DNA of 64,000 nt. It comes from Hungatella hathewayi (GTDB taxonomy: Bacteria > Bacillota > Clostridia > Lachnospirales > Lachnospiraceae). Positions 8,241 to 16,592 of this stretch are shown in pieces. A model generated the notes under the pieces. That model was given only the letters and a program-made list of their open reading frames with translations, was not told where the DNA came from and did not search any database. Numbering within the stretch: the stretch's first letter is position 1; each line of letters starts with the position of its first letter. The stretch lies in NCBI GenBank assembly GCA_025149285.1, contig CP102274.1:4552001-4616000 (forward strand), given 5' to 3'. The translations under genes and the position numbers were made by a program.

Positions 8241-9100
8241 TTTCTATCCCTCCTCACAGAATACAGCATGATTTCCTCGATGTTCGTCCGGTCTGTCACA
8301 AGCTCCGGATATCTTCTCTTCACATATTCTCTCCCCCGGATCAGCGCTTCCACCCCATAGGGATTCTTCCTGACTCCCACGACATGGACATCGGTCAGGC
8401 CGGCCAGTTCCTCTTCCCCGCATCGGAGAATTCCCATATCCTCCAGAAGCTGATCCTTTTCCTCCGAAAACAGAATGCTTCCGTTATGAATCATGGTAAC
8501 GTAATCCGCCACCTTGTCAAGGTCGCTCGTAATGTGGGAAGCGATCAGCACGGAATGTTCCCCGTCTTCAATAAACCCAAAGAAGAGATCGAGAATCTCA
8601 TCCCGTGCAACCGGATCCAAGCCGCTGGTCGCTTCATCCAGAATCAAAAGCTTCGGATGATGGCTCAGAGCCGCCGCAATCGCCAGCTTCATGGCCATTC
8701 CTCTTGAATATTCCTTCACTTTTTTCTTCTCTGGAAGAGCAAATCTGGACAGATACGAGGAGAACAGCTCCTCATCCCAGTTTTTATAAACTCTTTTCAT
8801 AATTCCGGAGATCTGAACGGCACTTAGGAAATCGTGAAACTGGCTCTCGCCGAAGACCACGCCGATCTCCTCTTTGACCTCCTGTTCCCGTTCCCTGATA
8901 TCCATTCCCAGAATCTCCACGTCGCCTGCGTCACGCTTAACAATATCCAGCATGGCCTTAATCGTCGTCGTTTTTCCGGATCCGTTCTCCCCGATCAGTC
9001 CCATGATGCTTCCCATGGGAATATCCAGGCTGATGTTATTCAAAGAAAAATCCGGATACTGCTTGCTTAAATTCTTAATTCTGACTGCATATTCCATCAT
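8237..9100 (-). CDS. ABC transporter ATP-binding protein
   Basis: The protein has a Walker A GENGSGKTTT, a signature YSRGMAMK (changed from LSGGQ, as is usual in YtrB-type exporters), a Walker B LLILDEATSGLD and a switch histidine in SHIT. It powers the ABC-2 permease encoded next. I place the start at ATG 9100 (287 codons): the sequence GAGTGAGGG supplies a ribosome site there, whereas starting at 9121 would overlap the GntR gene by 14 bp. The gap to the GntR stop is then 7 bp. Confidence 0.9.
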   Translation of the reverse strand: MMEYAVRIKNLSKQYPDFSLNNISLDIPMGSIMGLIGENGSGKTTTIKAMLDIVKRDAGDVEILGMDIREREQEVKEEIGVVFGESQFHDFLSAVQISGIMKRVYKNWDEELFSSYLSRFALPEKKKVKEYSRGMAMKLAIAAALSHHPKLLILDEATSGLDPVARDEILDLFFGFIEDGEHSVLIASHITSDLDKVADYVTMIHNGSILFSEEKDQLLEDMGILRCGEEELAGLTDVHVVGVRKNPYGVEALIRGREYVKRRYPELVTDRTNIEEIMLYSVRRDRK

Positions 9101-9107
9101 GATTCCC

Positions 9108-9482
9108 TCACTCTCCGTCATAAAGCATCTTTAAAACCTCACACAGCTCCTCATAGGAAATGCCGCTTCTCCTGGCGATCTCCGCGGCTTTCGTCAAATG
9201 CTCTTCCGCCATCCTTAAATTCCCCTCCCGGATTACCTCCGTATTTCTTGCCGCCACGAAGCTGCCTTTTCCGGTTATCGTCTCGATAAACCCTTCCTGC
9301 TCCAGATCGTTATACGCCCTTTTTGTCGTAATGACACTGATTCGCAAATCCTTTGCCAGGGTTCTCATACTCGGCAGGGCATCCCCCGCCATCAGCTGCC
9401 CGCTGATAATCATATTCTGTATCTGTGATGTAATCTGTTCATATATCGGTTTCCCGCTGGAATTGCTGATGATGATATTCAC
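9108..9482 (-). CDS. GntR/YtrA-family transcriptional regulator
   Basis: The 124-residue protein has the N-terminal winged helix of the GntR family (PIYEQITSQIQNMIISGQ, then LPSMRTLAKDLRISVITT and GKGSFVA) and only a short helical tail of about 50 residues, the hallmark of the YtrA subfamily. Such proteins repress the ABC exporter operon they head, binding an inverted repeat at its promoter. A matching palindrome lies 50 bp upstream. Confidence 0.9.
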   Translation of the reverse strand: MNIIISNSSGKPIYEQITSQIQNMIISGQLMAGDALPSMRTLAKDLRISVITTKRAYNDLEQEGFIETITGKGSFVAARNTEVIREGNLRMAEEHLTKAAEIARRSGISYEELCEVLKMLYDGE

Positions 9483-9531
9483 TGCACCGCCTCCATAATT
9501 TGCGTCTGTAACTGTATCTACCGTAATTAGT

Positions 9532-9552
9532 GTGTATACTTTATATATACAC
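9532..9552 (-). promoter_or_regulatory. Likely operator of the GntR/YtrA regulator
   Basis: GTGTATA and TATACAC are separated by 7 bp, forming a near-symmetrical AT-rich palindrome. Its position before the GntR gene and its GTGTA/TACAC half-sites fit known YtrA-subfamily operators. It overlaps a TATA-rich stretch that could hold the promoter -10 element. Confidence 0.6.
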
Positions 9553-9690
9553 TATACCATCTTTTCTCATATCTGTCAACATCCATTTCCCACAGTACAA
9601 GTCAAAAGCCCTGCAGAAATAAAACTGCAAAAAACGAATAGAGACAGACCATCCTTCAATATATTAAACCAAACGGACTCAGGTGATGCT

Positions 9691-10506
9691 ATGGATATGA
9701 ATAAGAAAAAACAACTCTTCCGTCTTGTAAAGGTGCTGCTTTTATTTGCCCTGGCCTTTATGGCCGGTCGTTTCGGCGCCATGATGACGGATGGAAAGCA
9801 GGCGGTTGAAACTGCGGCTGACGGGAACTGGGGATTAAGCTTCCAGCAGGAAGGGCAGCCCCCTGTGGCCAATGCCACCGCCGATTACCTAAAGAAATTC
9901 AACGCATATTATGCGGAAAACACACCGGAAAAAGTGCTCTATTTGACATTTGACGCAGGCTATGAGAACGGCAACACCGCGGCAATTCTGGACGCGTTAA
10001 AAAAGCACAATGCCCCGGCCACCTTCTTTGTGGTTGGAAACTACATAGAAACCGCACCGGATCTTGTAAAACGCATGGTAGCGGAGGGCCATATCGTAGG
10101 CAATCACACGTACCACCACCCCGATATGTCAAAAATCTCGTCAAAAGAGGCATTTGAGAAAGAACTGGGAGATTTGGAGAAATTATTTACCGAGACGACA
10201 GGGCAGACCATGAAAAAATACTACCGGCCGCCTCAGGGAAAATATAGCGAGACGAATCTGCAGATGGCAAAAGACATGGGATACAGCACATTTTTCTGGA
10301 GCCTGGCCTATGTAGACTGGTACCAGGATAAACAGCCCTCCAAGGAGGAGGCTTTTAAAAAGCTTCTGGGACGTATCCACCCCGGCGCCGTCGTGCTCCT
10401 GCACAGCACCTCCAGCACCAATGCCCAGATCCTTGATGAGCTTCTGACGAAATGGGAGGAAATGGGATACACATTTAAATCCCTGGATCAGCTGGTAACA
10501 AAGTAG
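9691..10506 (+). CDS. PdaA-type polysaccharide deacetylase
   Basis: The 271-residue protein has one N-terminal membrane anchor (about residues 10-30) and a NodB deacetylase domain with LYLTFDAGYENG, ATFFVVGNYI, GNHTYHHPDM, RPPQGKYSE, and VVLLHSTS near the end. It is closest to Bacillus PdaA, which removes the N-acetyl group from muramic acid to allow muramic delta-lactam formation in the spore cortex. I choose ATG 9691 (MDMNKKKQ), behind AGGTGATGCT; the in-frame extension back to 9532 has no ribosome site and runs through the GntR operator. Palindrome B follows its stop. If the role is as in Bacillus, the host sporulates; that is inference. Confidence 0.9.
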   Translation: MDMNKKKQLFRLVKVLLLFALAFMAGRFGAMMTDGKQAVETAADGNWGLSFQQEGQPPVANATADYLKKFNAYYAENTPEKVLYLTFDAGYENGNTAAILDALKKHNAPATFFVVGNYIETAPDLVKRMVAEGHIVGNHTYHHPDMSKISSKEAFEKELGDLEKLFTETTGQTMKKYYRPPQGKYSETNLQMAKDMGYSTFFWSLAYVDWYQDKQPSKEEAFKKLLGRIHPGAVVLLHSTSSTNAQILDELLTKWEEMGYTFKSLDQLVTK

Positions 10507-10531
10507 GAGGGGGGGATTTGTGGAGGGGTAC

Positions 10532-10826
10532 GCGGACGTTAGTGGGGCAGTTGAGGAAAAGGGAGCGCGGGCGGCAGGGAGGGCAGGACTCAGGGATCTG
10601 GCGGGGTGGGACTAAGGGCGGACAGCCGTCTCCGCAGGGGTCCCGGACTATTCGACCGAACTCTTGATGAGTTCGCTCTCAGAGTCCGCAAAACCGCGTC
10701 CTGTAAACGCGGTTTTGCCCCTGCTCCGACAACTGTCCGCCCTAAGTCCCACCGACCACCATATCATTCGCCCTGCCCTCCCTGCCGCCCGCACTCCCTT
10801 TTCCGGCCAGGTTACGAAACGTCCGC
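10532..10826 (-). repeat. Giant hairpin element B (about 295 nt)
   Basis: Outer arms pair GCGGACGTT (10532) with AACGTCCGC (10826), then a long block at about 10557-10589 (GCGGGCGGCAGGGAGGGCAG) with 10770-10803, then GTGGGACTAAGGGCGGACAG with CTGTCCGCCCTAAGTCCCAC at 10734-10753. Inside lie AAAACCGCG/CGCGGTTTT (10691-10717) and CGAACTC/GAGTTCG (10660-10678). The order of the inner hairpins matches elements A and C only when read on the minus strand, so B is in the opposite orientation. It follows the PdaA stop by 25 bp and may end that transcript. No credible gene lies within it. Confidence 0.8.
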
Positions 10827-10941
10827 TGCTTAACGGCTCCACAAAGAGTGGCAGAAAAAAGTAGTGACAGTCCGGTGTATCGTAAAGATTAAAGATTAAA
10901 AATTAAAAAGGGGTTGCTTTTCCTCAGCTCGGCCAGCCCCA

Positions 10942-11229
10942 GCCTCATAGCCTGTAAAGAGGAGACGGGAGTCCGGGGATGCGGAGGCTGGGACGGTTTC
11001 GTTTTCTGAGGTTCGCAGGAAGTTAAGTGGAAAGGCGGGAAAAAGGGGTGGTGAAATCAGGCCTCAAAGCCTGATTTCAAGCGGACACGGAGGCGAAGTC
11101 CTTCAGGAGTTTGCGCGGTCCGCCCCTTTTTTCTGTCTTTCCGCTTTACTTCCTGCCACCGAAGAAACGGGAAACCGTCTCAGCCTCCGCCTCCCCGGAC
11201 TCCCGTCTCCTCTTTACAGGCTATGAGGC
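10942..11229 (+). repeat. Giant hairpin element C (about 288 nt)
   Basis: The outer arm GCCTCATAGCCTGTAAAGAG (from 10942) pairs with its exact complement ending at 11229, and pairing continues for about 58 bp with two mismatches. A second, looser block pairs 11001-11050 with 11118-11168. The centre has GAAATCAGG/CCTGATTTC with loop CCTCAAAG (11053-11079), and a second hairpin carrying GTCCTTCAGGAG (11098-11109), the same 12 nt as in element A. GCGGAC and GTCCGC flank that hairpin and pair. It ends 8 bp from the GH1 stop codon, so it could also stop that operon. Confidence 0.85.
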
Positions 11230-11236
11230 GTACCCC

Positions 11237-12574
11237 TCACCCATTTTCCCCCGCAATCCACTTCCGATACCACTCAGCCGAATCCTTCAGCACGCGCCTC
11301 TGTGTAGCATAATCCACATAAACCAGCCCAAACCGGTCCTTATACCCTTCCGCCCATTCGAAATTATCCAGTAAAGACCAGTAAAAATAACCGCGGATAT
11401 CTGTGCCGTCTTCTCTGGCTTTCAGAAGGCTTTCTATATATCTGTCCATAAAATCAATTCTTGACGCATCGTGCACCCTCCCGTCACGGCTGACCATATC
11501 GTGACAGGCCATCCCATTTTCGGTGATATAAATCGGCTTTCCATAACGTTCATACAGGAACTTTGGCCCCCAGTATAAACTCTCCGGTGTCACCGGCCAT
11601 CCCATGGCGGTAGTCTCATATCCCGCGGGCCGTTCCAGGACCATCGGCCTTCCGTCTGCTCCGGCTTTGACCCGGTAGCCATTATAGATATTCTGACCGT
11701 AGAAGTCGAGAGGCTGATGCATCAGTTCCAGATCACCAGGACGGATATCCGGCAGATATTCCTCATACCGTTTCACCCCGTCTTCCGGATACCTGCCCAG
11801 CATGACCGGATCGCTCCACCAGCTGACGTTCCAGCTCCAGCCGCCGGCATCCTCCGGGCAGGCAAAGTAACGCGCTCTCGCCGCTTCGATGTCCTCCTGA
11901 CTCCGGCTGGCAGGAGCGCTTACGGTTGAGGTTGGCGCATAACCGATCATGATCGGTCTCTTTGCGGCCGCGCGCATGGCCTGTACCGCTTTGCCGTGGG
12001 CCATCATTACATGGTGCGCCATGAGAAAACCATCATGCAGCGGATTCTTCAGCCCCGGAGCGTGCTCACCGGTGACGTGACCCATCCCGATAAAACACTG
12101 CGGCTCATTAAACGTAATAAAGTATCTTACCCGGTCCGAAAAGCGCTCCGTCACAAGGCGCGCATACTCCGCAAACCAGTTCACGGAGTCCGGATTCATC
12201 CAGCCGCCCCTCTGATACAGCGCATAGGGATAATCCCAGTGGAACAGCGTAATGTAAGGCTCAATGCCATTCGTTATCAGTTCGTCGATCAGACGATTGT
12301 AAAATGCAATCCCTTCCTCATTGACGGTCCCCTGGCCCTGCGGCAGAATTCTGGCCCAGCTGATGGAGAACCGGTACGCCGAAATACCGATCTGTTTCAT
12401 AATACCGATATCTTCCCGGTAGCGATGGTAGTGATCACAGGCCATATCTCCAGTATGGTCTCCGAATATCTTTCCGGGCTGTCGGCAATAGATATCCCAT
12501 ATATTCAGGCCCTTTCCGTCTTCCTCCGCAGCGCCTTCAATCTGATACGCAGACGTAGCCGCTCCCCATATCAT
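11237..12574 (-). CDS. GH1 beta-glucosidase
   Basis: The 445-residue protein is a complete family GH1 enzyme: WGAATSAYQIEGA at the start, the acid/base Glu157 in TFNEP, and the nucleophile Glu352 in ITENG. The family hydrolyses beta-glucosides and related glycosides with retention. There is no signal peptide, so it acts on imported, unphosphorylated sugars, which agrees with the nearby ABC importer. The ATG at 12574 follows GGAGGAAAAG; longer in-frame starts lie within the GH3 gene and are rejected. It starts 16 bp after the GH3 stop and is cotranscribed. Confidence 0.93.
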   Translation of the reverse strand: MIWGAATSAYQIEGAAEEDGKGLNIWDIYCRQPGKIFGDHTGDMACDHYHRYREDIGIMKQIGISAYRFSISWARILPQGQGTVNEEGIAFYNRLIDELITNGIEPYITLFHWDYPYALYQRGGWMNPDSVNWFAEYARLVTERFSDRVRYFITFNEPQCFIGMGHVTGEHAPGLKNPLHDGFLMAHHVMMAHGKAVQAMRAAAKRPIMIGYAPTSTVSAPASRSQEDIEAARARYFACPEDAGGWSWNVSWWSDPVMLGRYPEDGVKRYEEYLPDIRPGDLELMHQPLDFYGQNIYNGYRVKAGADGRPMVLERPAGYETTAMGWPVTPESLYWGPKFLYERYGKPIYITENGMACHDMVSRDGRVHDASRIDFMDRYIESLLKAREDGTDIRGYFYWSLLDNFEWAEGYKDRFGLVYVDYATQRRVLKDSAEWYRKWIAGENG

Positions 12575-12590
12575 CTTTTCCTCCACAGAC

Positions 12591-14681
12591 TCACACTCCT
12601 CTCCGGCATACCACGGCAACCGGCTCCGGTGCTCCCAGCTGCCTGCTCCGCTTATCCGGCTGGCTCGTTCCAATGCTGAATTCATAGACCGTAGCATTTT
12701 CCACGTACTGGCCTTCGGAATTAACACACTCATACGTATGGCTTCCCAACTCCAGCTCAACCTGTTTTACTTCCCCCGGCTCCAGCTCGATGCGCTTAAA
12801 ACCACACAGGCTCCAGTGATCCACACGATCAGGCGAATCTGCCGGATTCACATAGACTTCAATCACTTCCCGTGCACAGTAGTCTCCCATATTCCGAACG
12901 GTTACAGATGCTTTTTTCCCTTCTACTGCTCCGTCAGACAATTCCACCCTTCCATAGGTTAATCCAAAACCAAACGGATAAAGGGGCTCTTCTTTGATGT
13001 ACCGGTACGTTCTGCCTGCCATGGAATAGTCCTCAAACTCCGGGAGAGCAGACAGGTCCTTATAAAATGTCACCGGCAGCTTTCCACCGGGAGTGCTCCT
13101 GCCAAAGATCAGCCGCGCAAATGCCGTGCCGCCTTCCGCTCCCGGGTACCATGCCTGAATCACCGCTCCTGCTTTTTCCTGTGCCAGTGATAAATCTACG
13201 GCACTTCCCGTCATATTGCATACAATCACCGGTTTGTCCAGAGCCAGTATTTCTTCCATCAGCCTGCGCTGGGAAGCCGGAAGTTCAAGTCCTTCTTTAT
13301 CTCCGGAGGAATAGCTGTTTCCGGTATCGCCCTCCTCTCCCTCCAGTGTTTCATCCAGTCCCACGCAGAGTATGACCACATCGCTGTGTCTTGCTGCGAT
13401 TCTCGCCTCTGACAGCCGGTCTCCGGGAAGTCCCAGATGCTCCACCCGGTCTTTGTAGAGATGGCAGCCCTGGGCATACAGCACAGTGGTTCCTTCCCCT
13501 GCCTCATGCTGAATTCCTTCCAGAATCGTCGTATAATGGGATGAGGTGCCATGATAATTACCAATGAGAGCGATCCGGCTGTTCGCATTAGGGCCAATCA
13601 CCGCGATCTTTTTGACAGAGTCCGGGTTAAGAGGCAGAATCCCGTCGTTTTTCAATAATACCATGCTTTTCTCCGCCGCTTCCACAGCCCGCCTGCGGTG
13701 TTCTTCACATTCCACCGCCTCGTACGGGATCGCATCATACTCCGTTGTCTCCCCCAGTCCGAGTAAATAACGGGTCGTAAACAGCCTTACAACGGCTTGT
13801 TTTATCTCTTCCTCCGAAATCATCCCTTTTTCATACGCCTTCAGCACGTATAAATAGGTATTTCCGCAATTTAAATCACAGCCCTTAGAGACAGCCAGCG
13901 CCGCCGACTCCTCCGCATTATCGGTCACCATATGGCTCTGGTGAAAATCACGGATTGCCCAGCAGTCCGATACAAAATGGCCCTCAAAGCCCCATTTTCC
14001 GCGAAGAATCTCTTCCATCAGCAGTGTGCTGGCACAGCATGGCTCTCCCTCGTAGCAGTTGTAAGCACCCATGACGGACTCTACTCCGCCTTCCTTCACG
14101 CAGGCCTCAAAGGCCGGCAGATACGTTTCCCACAAATCGCGTTTCGTTGAGGTGGCATTAAACTCATGGCGCACTGCCTCCGGTCCGGAATGCACGGCAA
14201 AATGTTTGGCGCAGGCGGCTATTTTCAAATGCTCTCCCTCTCCCTGAAGGCCCTTTACAAAGGCAACTCCCAGGCGGGAAGTCAGATACGGGTCCTCCCC
14301 GTAGGTCTCGTGGCCCCTGCCCCATCTCGGATCCCGGAAGATGTTCACATTCGGCGTCCAGTAGGTCAGCCCTTTGTAGATATCCCCGTCGCCTTCCTTC
14401 TGAAATTCATTGTATTTCGCCCTGCCTTCGGTTGATACGGTATCTGCCACACTTCCAATCAACGCCTCGTCAAACATGGCGGCAAGCCCGATGGCCTGCG
14501 GAAACACGGTGGCGGTACCGCCTCTGGCTACGCCGTGCAGCCCTTCATTCCACCAGTTGTAAGCCGGTATCTGCAGCCTCGGTATCGCCGGCGCATCGTA
14601 ACGCATCTGGGAGGCCATTTCCTCCACAGTCATCTGCTCCACCAGTTCCATTGCTTTCTGCCTTGCTGTTTGTCTGTCCAT
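12591..14681 (-). CDS. GH3 beta-glycosidase (xylosidase-like)
   Basis: The 696-residue protein has the GH3 layout: an N-terminal barrel with YNWWNEGLHGVA, the KH-AVHSGPE region, and the nucleophile Asp239 in VSDCWAI; then the second alpha/beta domain and a C-terminal fibronectin-III-like domain. The YNWWNEGLHG motif is typical of the beta-xylosidase branch of GH3, but glucosidase activity is also possible. No signal peptide is present. ATG 14681 is chosen because GGAGGAACTT precedes it; the 4-codon extension begins with TTG inside that ribosome site. It heads a two-gene unit with GH1, divergent from the AraC regulator. Confidence 0.92.
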   Translation of the reverse strand: MDRQTARQKAMELVEQMTVEEMASQMRYDAPAIPRLQIPAYNWWNEGLHGVARGGTATVFPQAIGLAAMFDEALIGSVADTVSTEGRAKYNEFQKEGDGDIYKGLTYWTPNVNIFRDPRWGRGHETYGEDPYLTSRLGVAFVKGLQGEGEHLKIAACAKHFAVHSGPEAVRHEFNATSTKRDLWETYLPAFEACVKEGGVESVMGAYNCYEGEPCCASTLLMEEILRGKWGFEGHFVSDCWAIRDFHQSHMVTDNAEESAALAVSKGCDLNCGNTYLYVLKAYEKGMISEEEIKQAVVRLFTTRYLLGLGETTEYDAIPYEAVECEEHRRRAVEAAEKSMVLLKNDGILPLNPDSVKKIAVIGPNANSRIALIGNYHGTSSHYTTILEGIQHEAGEGTTVLYAQGCHLYKDRVEHLGLPGDRLSEARIAARHSDVVILCVGLDETLEGEEGDTGNSYSSGDKEGLELPASQRRLMEEILALDKPVIVCNMTGSAVDLSLAQEKAGAVIQAWYPGAEGGTAFARLIFGRSTPGGKLPVTFYKDLSALPEFEDYSMAGRTYRYIKEEPLYPFGFGLTYGRVELSDGAVEGKKASVTVRNMGDYCAREVIEVYVNPADSPDRVDHWSLCGFKRIELEPGEVKQVELELGSHTYECVNSEGQYVENATVYEFSIGTSQPDKRSRQLGAPEPVAVVCRRGV

Positions 14682-14814
14682 AAGTTCCTCCAAATAATCT
14701 TTATTTCATGTCTTTATCTGTAATTTTTCTTTTCAAGCTTCCGAACCTGCGGTATAATTGCATCATAATTTCAACGTTAGAATCCCACTTGCCATGTCGA
14801 AAGGAGGACGCAGT

Positions 14815-15738
14815 ATGAGCCGCTTAAACTATACGCTGCCGGATGAGTACCACGGGAGAGAGATGGAAGGATGCGTGGAAAAAGTAGATTACTACTTAAA
14901 TTCCAATATCCGTATCTGGCATAATATCCAGAACGAAGGCTATGCCCTGCACCAGCACAACGCCATAGAGATCCTCGTTCCGATCGAGAACAGCTACACC
15001 GTTCTCGCCAACAACCATACCTATCAGCTGGAGCCGGGCAACATCCTCTTTATCCCCGGGCTCACCCTTCACGAGATTATGAAGCCGGACTGGGGCGAGC
15101 GTTTCATCTTTATGTTTAATATGGATCCTCTGACCAGCTTCCACGATTACAGTTCCTTGGAGCCCGTGCTGCTCGATCCCTGTTTTCTGACGAAACGGAC
15201 GACTCCCGGTATCTATGAGCATATTTACTCCCGGCTTATGGAAATCAGCACGCTCTATTTTTCCTCCAGCATCACCTTCCGTGAATACTCCATATACGCT
15301 AATTTGATCGATATCCTGACCACCATCGGCCGGGAATACTATGACGCCCTTTTTGCAGGAACGGAAAATACTGCGGAAAAGAGCTACGATTACTATCAGA
15401 AGTTCAACAGTCTGCTGTCCTACATCAACGATCACTTCGCGGAGCCGCTGACTCTGGAGAAAATGGCTGATTACACGGGATTTTCCAAATACCATTTTAC
15501 CAGACTGTTTAAGCAGCATACCAATTCAACCTTTTATGATTATCTGAGCCGCAAGCGGATCCAGGCGGCCCAGACGCTCTTAACAACCGATGCCTCGATC
15601 ACGTCCATCGCATTCCAGACGGGATTCAACAACTCGACCTCATTTACGCGGTGTTTTAAAAAGTACACCAATTACAGCCCCAGTGAATACCGCACCAAAT
15701 TCATCGAAGATGTGCCGGGGAATGTCACGGTTTTTTAA
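14815..15738 (+). CDS. AraC-family regulator with cupin sensor domain
   Basis: The 307-residue protein joins an N-terminal cupin-like sugar-sensing domain (HQHNAIEILVPIE, LEPGNILFIPGLTLHE) to a C-terminal AraC DNA-binding domain with two helix-turn-helix motifs (LEKMADYTGFSKYHFTRLFK and ITSIAFQTGFNNSTSFTRCF). It sits between the divergent GH3-GH1 operon and the ABC importer operon, so it is likely their activator. ATG 14815 follows AAGGAGG with 7-nt spacing; an upstream in-frame TTG has no such site. Its stop lies 8 bp from the end of the permease gene on the other strand. Confidence 0.9.
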   Translation: MSRLNYTLPDEYHGREMEGCVEKVDYYLNSNIRIWHNIQNEGYALHQHNAIEILVPIENSYTVLANNHTYQLEPGNILFIPGLTLHEIMKPDWGERFIFMFNMDPLTSFHDYSSLEPVLLDPCFLTKRTTPGIYEHIYSRLMEISTLYFSSSITFREYSIYANLIDILTTIGREYYDALFAGTENTAEKSYDYYQKFNSLLSYINDHFAEPLTLEKMADYTGFSKYHFTRLFKQHTNSTFYDYLSRKRIQAAQTLLTTDASITSIAFQTGFNNSTSFTRCFKKYTNYSPSEYRTKFIEDVPGNVTVF

Positions 15739-15746
15739 TGCCGGTA

Positions 15747-16592
15747 CTATCCCTTTACACCGCCCAGTGCCACACCTGCAATGATATACTTTGACAGCAG
15801 CAGATACACGATGATAAGCGGAAGCACGGTGAGTGCCAGGCCTAAATAGACTGAGCCGTATTCCGTCTTGTAGATATCGCCCCGCAGAAGACTTACCATA
15901 ATGGGCATCGTATATTTCTCCTTGTTGGTGAGAAGAACCAGCGGTGTGAATAAGTTGTTCCAGCTGGATACAAAGCTGAATATGGCCTGCGTGGCAATCG
16001 CCGGTTTCATGATCGGCAGAGCGATCTTATTGAAAATAAAGAACTCTCCTGCTCCATCGATACGGGCCGCCTGTACGATCTCCAGGGACAACGCCGGCAT
16101 CATGTACTGTCTCATAAAGAATACCATAGCCGGTGAGGCGAGCGCTGGCAGGATCAGCATCGACAGCTGATTCGTCATATGGATCCGGTACACCATCTGG
16201 TAAAAACCGATCATCGTCACCTGGGCCGGAATCATCATGACTGCCATGATAAAACTGAAAAACGGTCTGCGCAGACGCCAGTCATATACCACCAGCCCGT
16301 AGGCCGTCATTGTGGAAAAGTACACCGCGATGCCTGTAGAACATGCCGAGATAATCAGCGAGTTCATAAAGCCCACCATCGGATTAAAGCTTTTGCCTAA
16401 CAGGATGGATAAGTTGCGCATCATATATCCGGAGGGAATCATGGAGATGGCATGCTGCTGAATCTGTGTCGTCGAACGCGTGGCATTGACGATCATGATC
16501 CAGAAAGGAAGGATACTCAGTATGGCGAGGCAGATGCAGACAACGTAAATGACAATTTTTAACGCGGTCGACGTACGTTTCTTATATTTCAT
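15747..16592 (-). CDS. Sugar ABC transporter permease (MalG type)
   Basis: The 281-residue protein has six membrane segments and the EAA loop that docks to the ATPase (VQAARIDGAGEFFIFNKIALPIMKP has the core, about residues 185-205). It ends in the GVALGGVKG tail typical of MalG-type permeases. It pairs with the MalF-type permease, whose stop codon overlaps its start by one base. As usual in this family, the ATPase is not encoded here and is probably a shared MsmK-type protein elsewhere. Confidence 0.92.
   Translation of the reverse strand: MKYKKRTSTALKIVIYVVCICLAILSILPFWIMIVNATRSTTQIQQHAISMIPSGYMMRNLSILLGKSFNPMVGFMNSLIISACSTGIAVYFSTMTAYGLVVYDWRLRRPFFSFIMAVMMIPAQVTMIGFYQMVYRIHMTNQLSMLILPALASPAMVFFMRQYMMPALSLEIVQAARIDGAGEFFIFNKIALPIMKPAIATQAIFSFVSSWNNLFTPLVLLTNKEKYTMPIMVSLLRGDIYKTEYGSVYLGLALTVLPLIIVYLLLSKYIIAGVALGGVKG

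Noticed and set aside
10606..11374. Short plus-strand and minus-strand frames inside palindromes B and C
   Set aside because: They follow the base composition of the hairpin arms, lack ribosome sites and are mirrored on the other strand, as expected from a palindrome.
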